Origin: Planctomycetota bacterium
Lineage (GTDB): Bacteria; Planctomycetota; PUPC01; JACPCR01
DNA length: 64,000 bases
Reading direction: 5' to 3'
Assembly (NCBI GenBank): GCA_027625095.1
Contig: JAQBXN010000009.1
Span: 1 to 64,000 of the forward strand
Made by a program: the position numbers and the translations under genes. Each line of letters begins with the position of its first letter. Positions within the stretch are counted from its first letter, which is position 1. The notes beneath the pieces are model-generated. The model worked only from the letters and a program-made list of their open reading frames with translations, was not told the origin of the DNA and searched no databases. Positions 9,548-17,215 of the stretch are shown in pieces.

Positions 9548-10981
9548 CTACCGGTAATCGTCTGCCCAGTTCTTCGTGACCAGCGAGCTCCGAATTCGCC
9601 ACTCTCGAAGCTTGCCGAGCAACTCAAATTTTTTGATGAAGTAGTTTGAATCATCCCACAGGTTGTTCACCTCATCCGGATCGTTCTCCAGATCGAATAA
9701 CTGGCCGAAGGGCTCACCTAGAAAATGCACGAGCTTCCACTCATGGGTGCGCACCATGGTCATGAACTCCGTCTCCTGCAAAATGCCGTCTCTGCTGTGC
9801 TCGGCAAAGACCACTTCACGTTCATTCCATTCTCTGTCCTCTAATGCAGGCAGTACCGATCTGGCTTCCAGCGAATCCGGAACCTCTATACCGGCCAACT
9901 CCAGAATTGCCGGGCCGATATCCATCTGCTGGCACAGGCCATCAATTTTGCGATTGCCTTCGAAGCGGCCGGGGGACCAGACAATCATTGGGATTCGGGT
10001 GATGGTGTCATACATCGTCCACTTCTGACTGTGCCCGTGGTCGGTCAGGCAGTCCCCGTGATCGGATGTGAAAATGACTACTGAATTGTCCAGGTCACCG
10101 CGTTCCTCAAGAGCCTGCAGAATCTCACCGACCTTCTTGTCGATCATCGTCACGTTGGCCAGGTAATACGCCCGCTGGCGATGGCGTGCCTCTTGTGATG
10201 GGTTCAATTGATGAACAACCGAATCGTGATCGACCTCACTATTGTGCTTTCGCATCGCCTTGAAAGGCGGCGGCTGGTTTTCGAGTTCCTCGTCAGTTAC
10301 CTCGAGCAGCGGCAGCTCCTTTTTCAAGTAAGGCGCCACTTCGTTCGGTGTCGGGTCGTATGGGGGATGCGGGCCGGGGAAGCCGATCTCTAAGAACATC
10401 GGTTTGTCCAATTTGGGCTTTGTCTTGAGCCACCAGGTAGCCATGTTGCCCACAAAATTATCTGACTGCATGTCTGCCGGCAGTTCCCAGTCGAATGCGC
10501 CGAGACATTCGTTGTAGTCCTCGCGCTCGCGGTAAAGGACACGCTGCTGCTTCACCAGGCCGCGGGCGGCCAGCGCTTTGTCCCATTCGTCGAAGTAATA
10601 GCGGCCCTCAAGAAAACGATCCTTGTTTTCCACGACGTATCGTTCGTGAAAACCGAGGGGTGTTTCAAAGGGCGTCGTATGCATTTTGCCCACGTTCACA
10701 CATTGGTACCCGGACTTGTTAAGCAATTCGACCCACGAGTGCCGCCAGGTGTCAGCATTCTTGAAAATACCGGTTGTGTGCGGAAAGTAACCGGTGAACA
10801 GGCTGGCACGCGAGGGCGCGCATGATGGCGCCGATATGTGACAGTTGGTGAAGATCACACCCTCGCGCACCAGCCGGTCAAGATTGGGGGTGTCCATGTA
10901 AGGGAAACCCAGTTCGGCAATGGTGTCGTAACGCTGCTGGTCAGTAATGATCAGGATGATGTTGGGGCGGGTGTCAGACAT
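9548..10981 (-). CDS. Sulfatase (formylglycine-dependent)
   Basis: A 477-aa type I sulfatase starting at ATG 10981 (MSDTRPNIILIITDQQRYD). The active-site motif SCAPSRASLFTG is the CxPSR sequence whose Cys is oxidised to formylglycine. The N-terminal ITDQQR and the later VIFTSDHGD supply calcium ligands, and GKMHTT holds conserved active-site residues. The product hydrolyses a sulfate ester, probably on a polysaccharide or glycosaminoglycan. It is of typical length for the choline-sulfatase/iduronate-sulfatase group. No signal peptide is seen, so it may work in the cytoplasm on imported oligosaccharides, unlike most sulfatases of this type of organism. The maturase (FGE or anSME) is not in the window. 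Confidence 0.93.
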   Translation of the reverse strand: MSDTRPNIILIITDQQRYDTIAELGFPYMDTPNLDRLVREGVIFTNCHISAPSCAPSRASLFTGYFPHTTGIFKNADTWRHSWVELLNKSGYQCVNVGKMHTTPFETPLGFHERYVVENKDRFLEGRYYFDEWDKALAARGLVKQQRVLYREREDYNECLGAFDWELPADMQSDNFVGNMATWWLKTKPKLDKPMFLEIGFPGPHPPYDPTPNEVAPYLKKELPLLEVTDEELENQPPPFKAMRKHNSEVDHDSVVHQLNPSQEARHRQRAYYLANVTMIDKKVGEILQALEERGDLDNSVVIFTSDHGDCLTDHGHSQKWTMYDTITRIPMIVWSPGRFEGNRKIDGLCQQMDIGPAILELAGIEVPDSLEARSVLPALEDREWNEREVVFAEHSRDGILQETEFMTMVRTHEWKLVHFLGEPFGQLFDLENDPDEVNNLWDDSNYFIKKFELLGKLREWRIRSSLVTKNWADDYR

Positions 10982-11058
10982 GGTGAAGGTGGGATGGAGA
11001 TGTTGAAGCATTCGGGCTCGGGACGCGACAACGCTGTGAGCACGATTCACAACCTGGC

Positions 11059-11445
11059 CTACTCTGACGCTCCCTCAGATGGGACTGGAATCGGCAGTGG
11101 AACTCCGTTCTCGTCAAGGGGGATTTCCAGCGGAGTAGCAAGGAACTCATCTATGGTCTTTTTTGGATCTAAGAGTAAAGCGTTAGCTAAGGGATCGGCC
11201 CGAGGTGCGAGCCGGGGATTCTGTACTCGATTACCGTCAGGAGTTGGCTCTCGCTTTTCAGTTCCTGAGGTGCTCTGATTGGGTAGCAGCTTGATGGGGC
11301 CGAACAGAATGTCTTCCTCCTTTGCACCATTCATGTGGAATTCTGTGACAGTTGATTCAGGCTGCCGGCCGGTCTTCACCGCCGTCCCCGTACATCCAAG
11401 CGTCAGAAGCAAGACTGGGATCAAGGATGATCGCATGGAGTTCAT
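11059..11445 (-). CDS. Small lipoprotein, unknown function
   Basis: A 128-aa protein with a short lipoprotein signal ending in the lipobox LTLGC (Cys at residue 18), followed by a Pro-rich, low-complexity region without a recognisable domain. The C-terminus reads EIPLDENGVPLPIPVPSEG. The start (ATG 11445, or ATG 11436) lies 7 nt past the stop of the upstream aminotransferase gene, so it is probably co-transcribed with it. The family was not recognised. Confidence 0.6.
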   Translation of the reverse strand: MNSMRSSLIPVLLLTLGCTGTAVKTGRQPESTVTEFHMNGAKEEDILFGPIKLLPNQSTSGTEKREPTPDGNRVQNPRLAPRADPLANALLLDPKKTIDEFLATPLEIPLDENGVPLPIPVPSEGASE

Positions 11446-11451
11446 TTCTAT

Positions 11452-12633
11452 CTACGCCACGCCATAGACCTCTGACGCCGCCGAAACTCCTGCTCCCTTG
11501 GTCAGGCTCACACCTTCTGCGGTCAACAATATCTCAAGGGCGGTTAGCAGATACAGCACATGATGGCGGCACGAGCTTTCGCCCATAAGACCGATGCGCC
11601 AGACTTTGCCTTTGCCGGCACCGAGGCCACCACCGATCTCGATACTGAATTCCTTTAATAGCGCACTACGAACCCTTGCATCGTTGACGCCTTCAGGAAT
11701 CTTTACCGCGTTCAGCATTGGCAGACGGTGGCCTTCCTGGGCCGAGAGCTCGACGCCAATGGCTGAGAGTCCGGCTGCCAGGGCCTGGTGGTTCCTTTGG
11801 TGTCTTGCCCAGCGGGCTTCCAGTCCTTCTTCCTGCACAATGCGGAGGGCTTCTCGAATTGCGTAGTTCATATTGATGGGTGCTGTGTGGTGATAGGCGC
11901 GGTCGCCATCAGTCCAGTATTTCTCGACCATCGTCACGTCCAGGTACCAGCTCTGCACTTTTGTTTTGCGATTGCGCAGCGTCTCCATGGCTCGCTCGCT
12001 GAACGAGATGGGTGACAGACCAGGCGGGCAGCTCATGCATTTCTGCGTCCCGCTGTACGCCAGATCGATATGCCAATCGTCGAGCCGCACCTCCGTCCCG
12101 CAGAGCGAGGTGACCATATCCACCATGAAAAGGGCTCCCGCATCACGAGCGATTTTGGAGATATCTTCGAGTGGCTGATGTGCTCCGGTAGATGTTTCCG
12201 CATGCACGACGGCGACAAGCTTGGTTGCTTTGGCGTTTACCGCTTTCTGCACCTGTTCGGGCTCGATGACACGGCCCCACTCGACCTCGATTTTTGTTAC
12301 CTCGCATCCAATCCGTTCGGCGATATCGCTCATCCTCATACCAAAGACGCCGTTGACGCCGATGACGACGTGATCGCCCGGCTCAAGAACGTTGACCATG
12401 CAAGCCTCCATACCTGCGCTGCCCGTCGCCGAGATTGGAAAGGTCAGTCTGTTGGTTGTTTGAAAGACGTAGCGCAAGAGTTGCTGCACATCGTTCATTA
12501 TGCCAATAAACTCGGGGTCGAGGTGCCCGATGCAAGGAGAGGACATGGCGCGCAAAACTCTCGGATGCACGTCGCTTGGACCGGGGCCCATGAGTATTCG
12601 TTGTGTGAGGTTCAGTTCACCGATGGGGTTCAT
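11452..12633 (-). CDS. Class V aminotransferase (alanine-glyoxylate / serine-pyruvate type)
   Basis: A 393-aa PLP-dependent class V aminotransferase. The N-terminus MGPGPSDVHPRVLRAM, the GSAGMEACMVN segment, VHAETSTGAHQPLEDI, the Asp-containing MVDMVTSLCG and the Schiff-base Lys region SGTQKCMSCPPG are all typical of alanine-glyoxylate/serine-pyruvate aminotransferases. The enzyme moves an amino group between Ala or Ser and glyoxylate or a related 2-oxoacid in the cytoplasm. A good Shine-Dalgarno (AAGGAG) precedes ATG 12633. It is divergent from the DUF2183 gene across a 78-bp gap that should hold both promoters. Confidence 0.9.
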   Translation of the reverse strand: MNPIGELNLTQRILMGPGPSDVHPRVLRAMSSPCIGHLDPEFIGIMNDVQQLLRYVFQTTNRLTFPISATGSAGMEACMVNVLEPGDHVVIGVNGVFGMRMSDIAERIGCEVTKIEVEWGRVIEPEQVQKAVNAKATKLVAVVHAETSTGAHQPLEDISKIARDAGALFMVDMVTSLCGTEVRLDDWHIDLAYSGTQKCMSCPPGLSPISFSERAMETLRNRKTKVQSWYLDVTMVEKYWTDGDRAYHHTAPINMNYAIREALRIVQEEGLEARWARHQRNHQALAAGLSAIGVELSAQEGHRLPMLNAVKIPEGVNDARVRSALLKEFSIEIGGGLGAGKGKVWRIGLMGESSCRHHVLYLLTALEILLTAEGVSLTKGAGVSAASEVYGVA

Positions 12634-12711
12634 AGTGGTCTCCTTGCTTCCTGATGGTTCGTTTGACTAGAATGCGAAAGTACCGAGCGGGAATTCTTTG
12701 TTCAACCAGCC

Positions 12712-13818
12712 GTGCTGTTTGCACTCTCTTCTATGACCTGTGGGCATCTCTTCATTGCTGGATTTCTTTTGTCTGGTGTCGCCTGCGGGAAAGACGTCAC
12801 CATTGTGGTCTACGCTGCCTACGGTTCACCGCATGTTGCCCACCTGAATGGCCGGGTGCTGGAGCAAGAAGAACGACCTGGCCCTAAAGTAGATGACTCA
12901 CTTTGGCGTCGCCTCAAACGAATCGCATCAGATCTTGAATCTGACGAAGTGCCTGATATGCGGCTGACATGGACGCTTGGGGAGGCCGAGTCTTCCATCA
13001 GCACGGATAAGGAAGGCCTGTTTGAAGCATCCATTGAGGCGCCGGATGGCACCCTTTTCAGCCGTCTCAAGCCTCCGGAACTGAAACTTGCATCCGGCGA
13101 CGATAGATACAGAGCAGAGCCGGTCACCGTCACGCCGGTCATCATGGCCCACGGCGATATGGCAATCATTTCTGATATCGATGACACCATTGTTCGAACG
13201 GATGTGACGGAAGGCATGCTTTTTTTCAGGCAGTTTGTGAAGAACGCCGCACAGCTCGATCCGATTCCTGGGGTTGCCACGCTCTACAGGTCGTTGAATG
13301 CGAAGTCGATTCCGCTCTTCTATCTGTCGGGTAGCCCGGTCAATCTGTTTGAGCGACTGAGGCTTTATCTGGAGTTGCACAAGTTTCCCGCCGGCCCGAT
13401 GTTCCTCAAGAATCTTGGAATCCGGAATGCTGATTCTCTGTTTGAACAGAAGGAGTACAAACTTGGTCATCTGCGCAAGCTGGCGAAACGCCTCCCTGAC
13501 GTCGAGTTTCTATGCTTTGGTGATAGCGGTGAGAAAGACGCTGATATTTACACCACTTTTCACAGGGAACACCCCAAAAGGGTGAAAGGCATTTTCATTC
13601 GTCGTATCCCTTCTACTACTCAGTCAGAAGTCATTCCAAAAGATACCTATCGGACGGAAGACGCATACGAGGCCGCGCGCCGATTGGCCGGGATGGGGCT
13701 GATATCAAAGGAACAGGCCCAGGAAATCGGAAAAGAACTATGGGGTGAAAACCCCATCCCGATGGCATTGAAGTTGGATTTGGAAGAAGAGTTACTCAAG
13801 GCGAATCGAGAGGATTAA
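12712..13818 (+). CDS. Exported DUF2183 (App1-type) phosphatase
   Basis: A 368-aa protein with the DUF2183 domain of the yeast App1 phosphatidate phosphatase. The catalytic DxDxT motif sits in IISDIDDTIVRTDV (Asp155, Asp157), and conserved FYLSGSPVNLFERL and CFGDSGEKDADIY blocks follow, as in HAD-fold phosphatases. The N-terminus is hydrophobic and ends LLSGVACG, so it is probably exported, perhaps as a lipoprotein. The start is GTG 12712 or ATG 12733. Family members dephosphorylate phosphatidic acid and related lipids; a role in envelope lipid turnover here is inference. Confidence 0.85.
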   Translation: MLFALSSMTCGHLFIAGFLLSGVACGKDVTIVVYAAYGSPHVAHLNGRVLEQEERPGPKVDDSLWRRLKRIASDLESDEVPDMRLTWTLGEAESSISTDKEGLFEASIEAPDGTLFSRLKPPELKLASGDDRYRAEPVTVTPVIMAHGDMAIISDIDDTIVRTDVTEGMLFFRQFVKNAAQLDPIPGVATLYRSLNAKSIPLFYLSGSPVNLFERLRLYLELHKFPAGPMFLKNLGIRNADSLFEQKEYKLGHLRKLAKRLPDVEFLCFGDSGEKDADIYTTFHREHPKRVKGIFIRRIPSTTQSEVIPKDTYRTEDAYEAARRLAGMGLISKEQAQEIGKELWGENPIPMALKLDLEEELLKANRED

Positions 13819-13827
13819 AGATTTACT

Positions 13828-14020
13828 TCGGAACTTCTGCGTCAAGTGCGTGTACTCTCAGAAAAATACCACGGATAGCAAAGCCGTCCCACGGATGGTC
13901 CAAATCGGAACTTCTGCGTCAAGTGCGTGTACTCTCAGAAAAATACCACGGATAGCAAAGCCGTCCCACGGATGGTCCAAAACGGTTTTCATCCGTGGGA
14001 CGGCCTTGCCATCCGTGGTA
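13828..14020. repeat. 77-bp tandem duplication ending in a 30-bp-arm hairpin
   Basis: Two identical 77-bp copies stand head to tail at 13828-13904 and 13905-13981, beginning TCGGAACTTCTGCG and ending GATGGTCCAAA. The end of the second copy is one arm (13944-13973) of a large inverted repeat whose other arm is 13991-14020, with a 17-bp loop. The arms differ at only two positions, both A opposite C on this strand, which become G-U pairs in RNA of the opposite strand. Each arm itself holds CCACGGAT twice. The element follows the stop of the DUF2183 gene by 10 bp. Confidence 0.95.
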
Positions 14021-14027
14021 ATAATTC

Positions 14028-14129
14028 TTTGGTTGCGGCCATGTGCCGCGGTAGAGATTACAAGAGTGAGATTAAGATGGAGATTTGGTTGCGGCCAACG
14101 GCTGCGGTAGGGATTACGAGTGCGATTGG
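14028..14129. repeat. Two imperfect copies of a TTTGGTTGCGGCC unit
   Basis: Copies of about 46 bp start at 14028 and 14084. Both begin TTTGGTTGCGGCC and continue with a GCGGTAG-GATTAC core. In the first copy GCGGC CATGT GCCGC forms a small hairpin. A third, partial relative lies at about 9498-9523 in another intergenic gap. No coding potential was found between 13819 and 14270. Confidence 0.85.
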
Positions 14130-14270
14130 GAGGATAAAATTGGTTGACTTCGTCCGCCCGAGGCAGGGCGAATGCCGGCTACTGTCAGGCCTCCTCTAGC
14201 TTGCGAAAGCCAACTGCGCGAGCATCATCCCTCCTCCCTCAGGCGGCCACATGTAAACACGATATACACC

Positions 14271-17063
14271 ATGAGACGCACATTCAGTTTCCTGCTTCTA
14301 TTCATATCAACAGGACTCGCTGCCAGGGCCGAAAGCAATCACCCAATCGTCCCAGGATTTGAACGCTATTACAGCAAAAGTGAAAAACTGGCCGAGGGCG
14401 GACAACTCCTTCTCTCCGAGCTTAATTGCATCTCCTGTCACCTACCATCAGACCAGGAGAAACAGGTGCTGCTGCAGAATAAGGCGCCCAGGCTTGAAGG
14501 GATCGGTGGCCGGATGCAGATCGAGTATCTGCGTAAATTCATCGCCGATCCGCAATCAGTAAAACCTGGCTCGATCATGCCAAAGTTGTTCAAGGAGGGA
14601 GAACAGGAAAAGGTCGATGCCATTGTCGCCTATCTCATGACACGTTCCCTGAGGGGAATTGCCCAAGCCGGGGGTGGGAACAAGGACCACGGTAGAGATT
14701 TGTTTGAAAAACGGGGATGCGTTGCCTGCCATAACCCGACGGAAGGAAAAGGAGAACAGGAGAAAGCCGTCACCGATCTCTCAACCCCTTCCACTCCTCT
14801 TGGCGATCTGGATCAGAAGTACTTCTTCGACAGCCTGGTCGACTTTCTGATGAACACGCGCCACTACCGGCCATCAGGGCGTATGCCTCAGATGCCGCTT
14901 GAACAGAACGACGCAACGCACATTGCGACATATCTGGCGCCGACTTCCGGGATGAAGGCGTCAGGCATCGACGAGGATGGCAAGACGGTCAGGTACAAGC
15001 TCTATCGGCTCAGTGTAGACAAGATGCCGGATTTCGAGAAAGAGAAGGTCGCCGAGGAAGGCCTGATGGGTGGCATCGGACTAAAGGGCGCATGGCAGGG
15101 ATGGGATAACTTCGGCCTCGTCTTCGAAACGAATCTCTATATTGATGCTGAATCGGAATACACCTTTTTTCTGTCCTCCGATGATGGTTCAATGCTCTTC
15201 ATCGATGGCGAGCCCGTGGTAAATAATGACGGCGTTCACCCAAACATTTCCAAGAACGGCAGCGTCAAGGTCTCCGAAGGCTTCCACGAATTGAAAGTGA
15301 TGTATTTTGAAAAGGGGGGTCACGTGGCCCTTTCGCTGACCTACCAGCGGCCTGGTCGGCCGATCTCGCCCATCCCGATGGAGTATTTCTCCATAGACAA
15401 AAAGCTTCCGGAAGTGGCTGAGAAATCAAAGGAAGGGCGACTTAATCTCGAACTCGCATCCACCGGAGAGCAGCTTTTCAAGAGTATCGGTTGCGCGAAC
15501 TGCCATGACCTCATTGATAAAGGCCAGACCATTGCCTCCGAGTTGAGCGCGCCGCCCTTATCGCGAATGAAAAACGAAGGAGGATGCCTCCAGGATGGCC
15601 AGAGCGACGTGCCCTTCTTCAATCTGAGCGAACAACAGCGAGCAAGCCTTACCGCCGGCATCAAATCGGTGAAGGCGGCCGAAGCGCTCGAGCCCAAAGA
15701 CCGCGTCCATCAGCATATGGTCGCTTTTAATTGTTATGCCTGTCACCAGCGCGATGGTATTGGCGGTATTGAGGAGGATCGGGACAAGTATTTCACTTCC
15801 AACGCCAAGGACCTTGGGCCCGAAGGCCGAATCCCGCCGGACCTGACCGGCGTCGGCTACAAGATGAATAAGCAATGGTTGAAGGAATACATCGAGGGTA
15901 AGAACCGTGTCCGGCCCTATGTTGATACCCTCATGCCGAGCTTCGGCCCACATGCCTCGGAACTGGTGCAACTGTTCTCGAAGCTCGACGGCAAAGAGCC
16001 GGATGAAATCAAAGTAGACTTGGCCGAAGCACAGCTTCACGACGCGGGACGGGAACTCGCCGGTATTGAGGGCCTCGCCTGTGTGACCTGTCACAAATTC
16101 AACAATGCAGACGCGCTTGGAATTCAGGGTATGGATATGACCCTCATGGCCCAGCGACTGAATCCGGACTGGTTCAGGCGTTGGCTGCTCAACCCGATTG
16201 CCTTGCGGGAAGGCACGCGTATGCCGACCTTCTGGCCTGAAGGCAAGGCGGTAAATCCGAAAGTCCTGGATGGAAATACCGAACAACAGATAGCTGCGCT
16301 TTGGACCTACTTGAAGAGAGGTAACCGTGCGCGTAATCCCAAAGGCATCAGGGCAGGCGGGTATATTCCTCTCGAGCCGACGAAGAAGCCGGTTATCTAT
16401 CGAAATTTTTTCGTGGAAGCCAGGGCCCGTGGCATCGGCATCGGTTACCCCGAAAAGGTGAACCTTCTTTGGGATGCCAACTACATGCGACTGAGGCAAG
16501 TCTGGCGGAATGACTTTACCAACGCGGCGGTCCATTGGAACGGCCGCGGTTCGGGCCAGGCTGAAGCAATCGGGGACAATATCGTCACCTTCCATGCCGC
16601 TGACCCTTTCGCGATTCTCGAAAAGCCGGATACGGCATGGCCCTCGCGACAGGAGTTCGCTGGCGATATTCCGGGACTCAAGTCCGGTGCTCGATTCAAG
16701 GGGTATTCACTCGATCAAGAGGGTCGTCCGACTTTCGTGTATTCCATCGCCGGCCTGGATGTCGAAGAGTTTTTCAGGCCAGAGAAGGTGGGCGAAAAGA
16801 TGTGCTTCCTCCGCACGGTGATCATCACCAGCGTAAAGCCGTTTTCCAAGGCATATTTCATGGGTGGCAAGGGCAATGAGATCGCCCGCACCAACAAAGC
16901 CGGCATTCCTCAGTTCGAGATTGAAAAGACGGTCCGTTTCGACCTCCAGCTCGAAGGGTTCGACGAACCTGTTATTCGCAGCGTCAACGATGGCAAAGAA
17001 CTCCTGCTCCCTCTGAAGGATGGTGAGAGCAACGCGAAGGTTGTGGAGGCGATCGTCTGGTAG
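14271..17063 (+). CDS. Pentaheme cytochrome c protein with PA14 domain
   Basis: A 930-aa protein from ATG 14271, chosen because a signal peptide follows at once (RTFSFLLLFISTGLAARA). There are five c-type heme motifs: CISCH (residue 53), CVACH (150), CANCH (408), CYACH (488) and CVTCH (604). A PA14-like domain lies about 285-370 (YTFFLSSDDGSMLFIDGEPVV), a fold that often binds carbohydrate. The last 270 residues form a beta-rich module without heme. Such multiheme, PA14-bearing proteins are typical of verrucomicrobial and planctomycete periplasms. It probably carries electrons between a sugar dehydrogenase and the respiratory chain. Its partner is unknown; the fusion protein at 3264-7727 is a candidate. 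Confidence 0.85.
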   Translation: MRRTFSFLLLFISTGLAARAESNHPIVPGFERYYSKSEKLAEGGQLLLSELNCISCHLPSDQEKQVLLQNKAPRLEGIGGRMQIEYLRKFIADPQSVKPGSIMPKLFKEGEQEKVDAIVAYLMTRSLRGIAQAGGGNKDHGRDLFEKRGCVACHNPTEGKGEQEKAVTDLSTPSTPLGDLDQKYFFDSLVDFLMNTRHYRPSGRMPQMPLEQNDATHIATYLAPTSGMKASGIDEDGKTVRYKLYRLSVDKMPDFEKEKVAEEGLMGGIGLKGAWQGWDNFGLVFETNLYIDAESEYTFFLSSDDGSMLFIDGEPVVNNDGVHPNISKNGSVKVSEGFHELKVMYFEKGGHVALSLTYQRPGRPISPIPMEYFSIDKKLPEVAEKSKEGRLNLELASTGEQLFKSIGCANCHDLIDKGQTIASELSAPPLSRMKNEGGCLQDGQSDVPFFNLSEQQRASLTAGIKSVKAAEALEPKDRVHQHMVAFNCYACHQRDGIGGIEEDRDKYFTSNAKDLGPEGRIPPDLTGVGYKMNKQWLKEYIEGKNRVRPYVDTLMPSFGPHASELVQLFSKLDGKEPDEIKVDLAEAQLHDAGRELAGIEGLACVTCHKFNNADALGIQGMDMTLMAQRLNPDWFRRWLLNPIALREGTRMPTFWPEGKAVNPKVLDGNTEQQIAALWTYLKRGNRARNPKGIRAGGYIPLEPTKKPVIYRNFFVEARARGIGIGYPEKVNLLWDANYMRLRQVWRNDFTNAAVHWNGRGSGQAEAIGDNIVTFHAADPFAILEKPDTAWPSRQEFAGDIPGLKSGARFKGYSLDQEGRPTFVYSIAGLDVEEFFRPEKVGEKMCFLRTVIITSVKPFSKAYFMGGKGNEIARTNKAGIPQFEIEKTVRFDLQLEGFDEPVIRSVNDGKELLLPLKDGESNAKVVEAIVW

Positions 17064-17173
17064 GGATACAGGATTCGGGCGCTCCCTTTAGAGTGCTCCA
17101 GCTTGGAGGCGCTTTCCATAAAGCCTTGGGGATGTAGCACGATCGGGGCCGGCAGGACAGGTTGAAAAACAAA

Positions 17174-17200
17174 AAAGCCCTGGTTGGAAACCGGGGCTTT
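17174..17200. terminator. Bidirectional intrinsic terminator
   Basis: The stem AAAGCCCTGGT / ACCGGGGCTTT has a 5-nt loop. Runs of A on the left (17164-17176) and T on the right give U tracts for both strands. It sits between the convergent pentaheme gene and EF-G gene and can end both transcripts. Confidence 0.85.
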
Positions 17201-17215
17201 GTTTTGAAACAAAAC

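Noticed and set aside
9351-9602. 83-codon frame overlapping the sulfatase end
   Set aside because: It covers repeat-like DNA with AACAGAG and TGCGTCCATGTGCCGC units and overlaps the real 3' end of the sulfatase gene; no protein signature.
13850-14199. Short plus-strand frames across the hairpin and repeat region
   Set aside because: They simply translate the 77-bp duplication and the GCGGCC repeats; the same peptide appears twice for that reason.
15558-16595. 345-codon minus-strand frame opposite the pentaheme gene
   Set aside because: The plus strand has signal peptide and five CxxCH motifs here; the antisense translation has no recognisable features.
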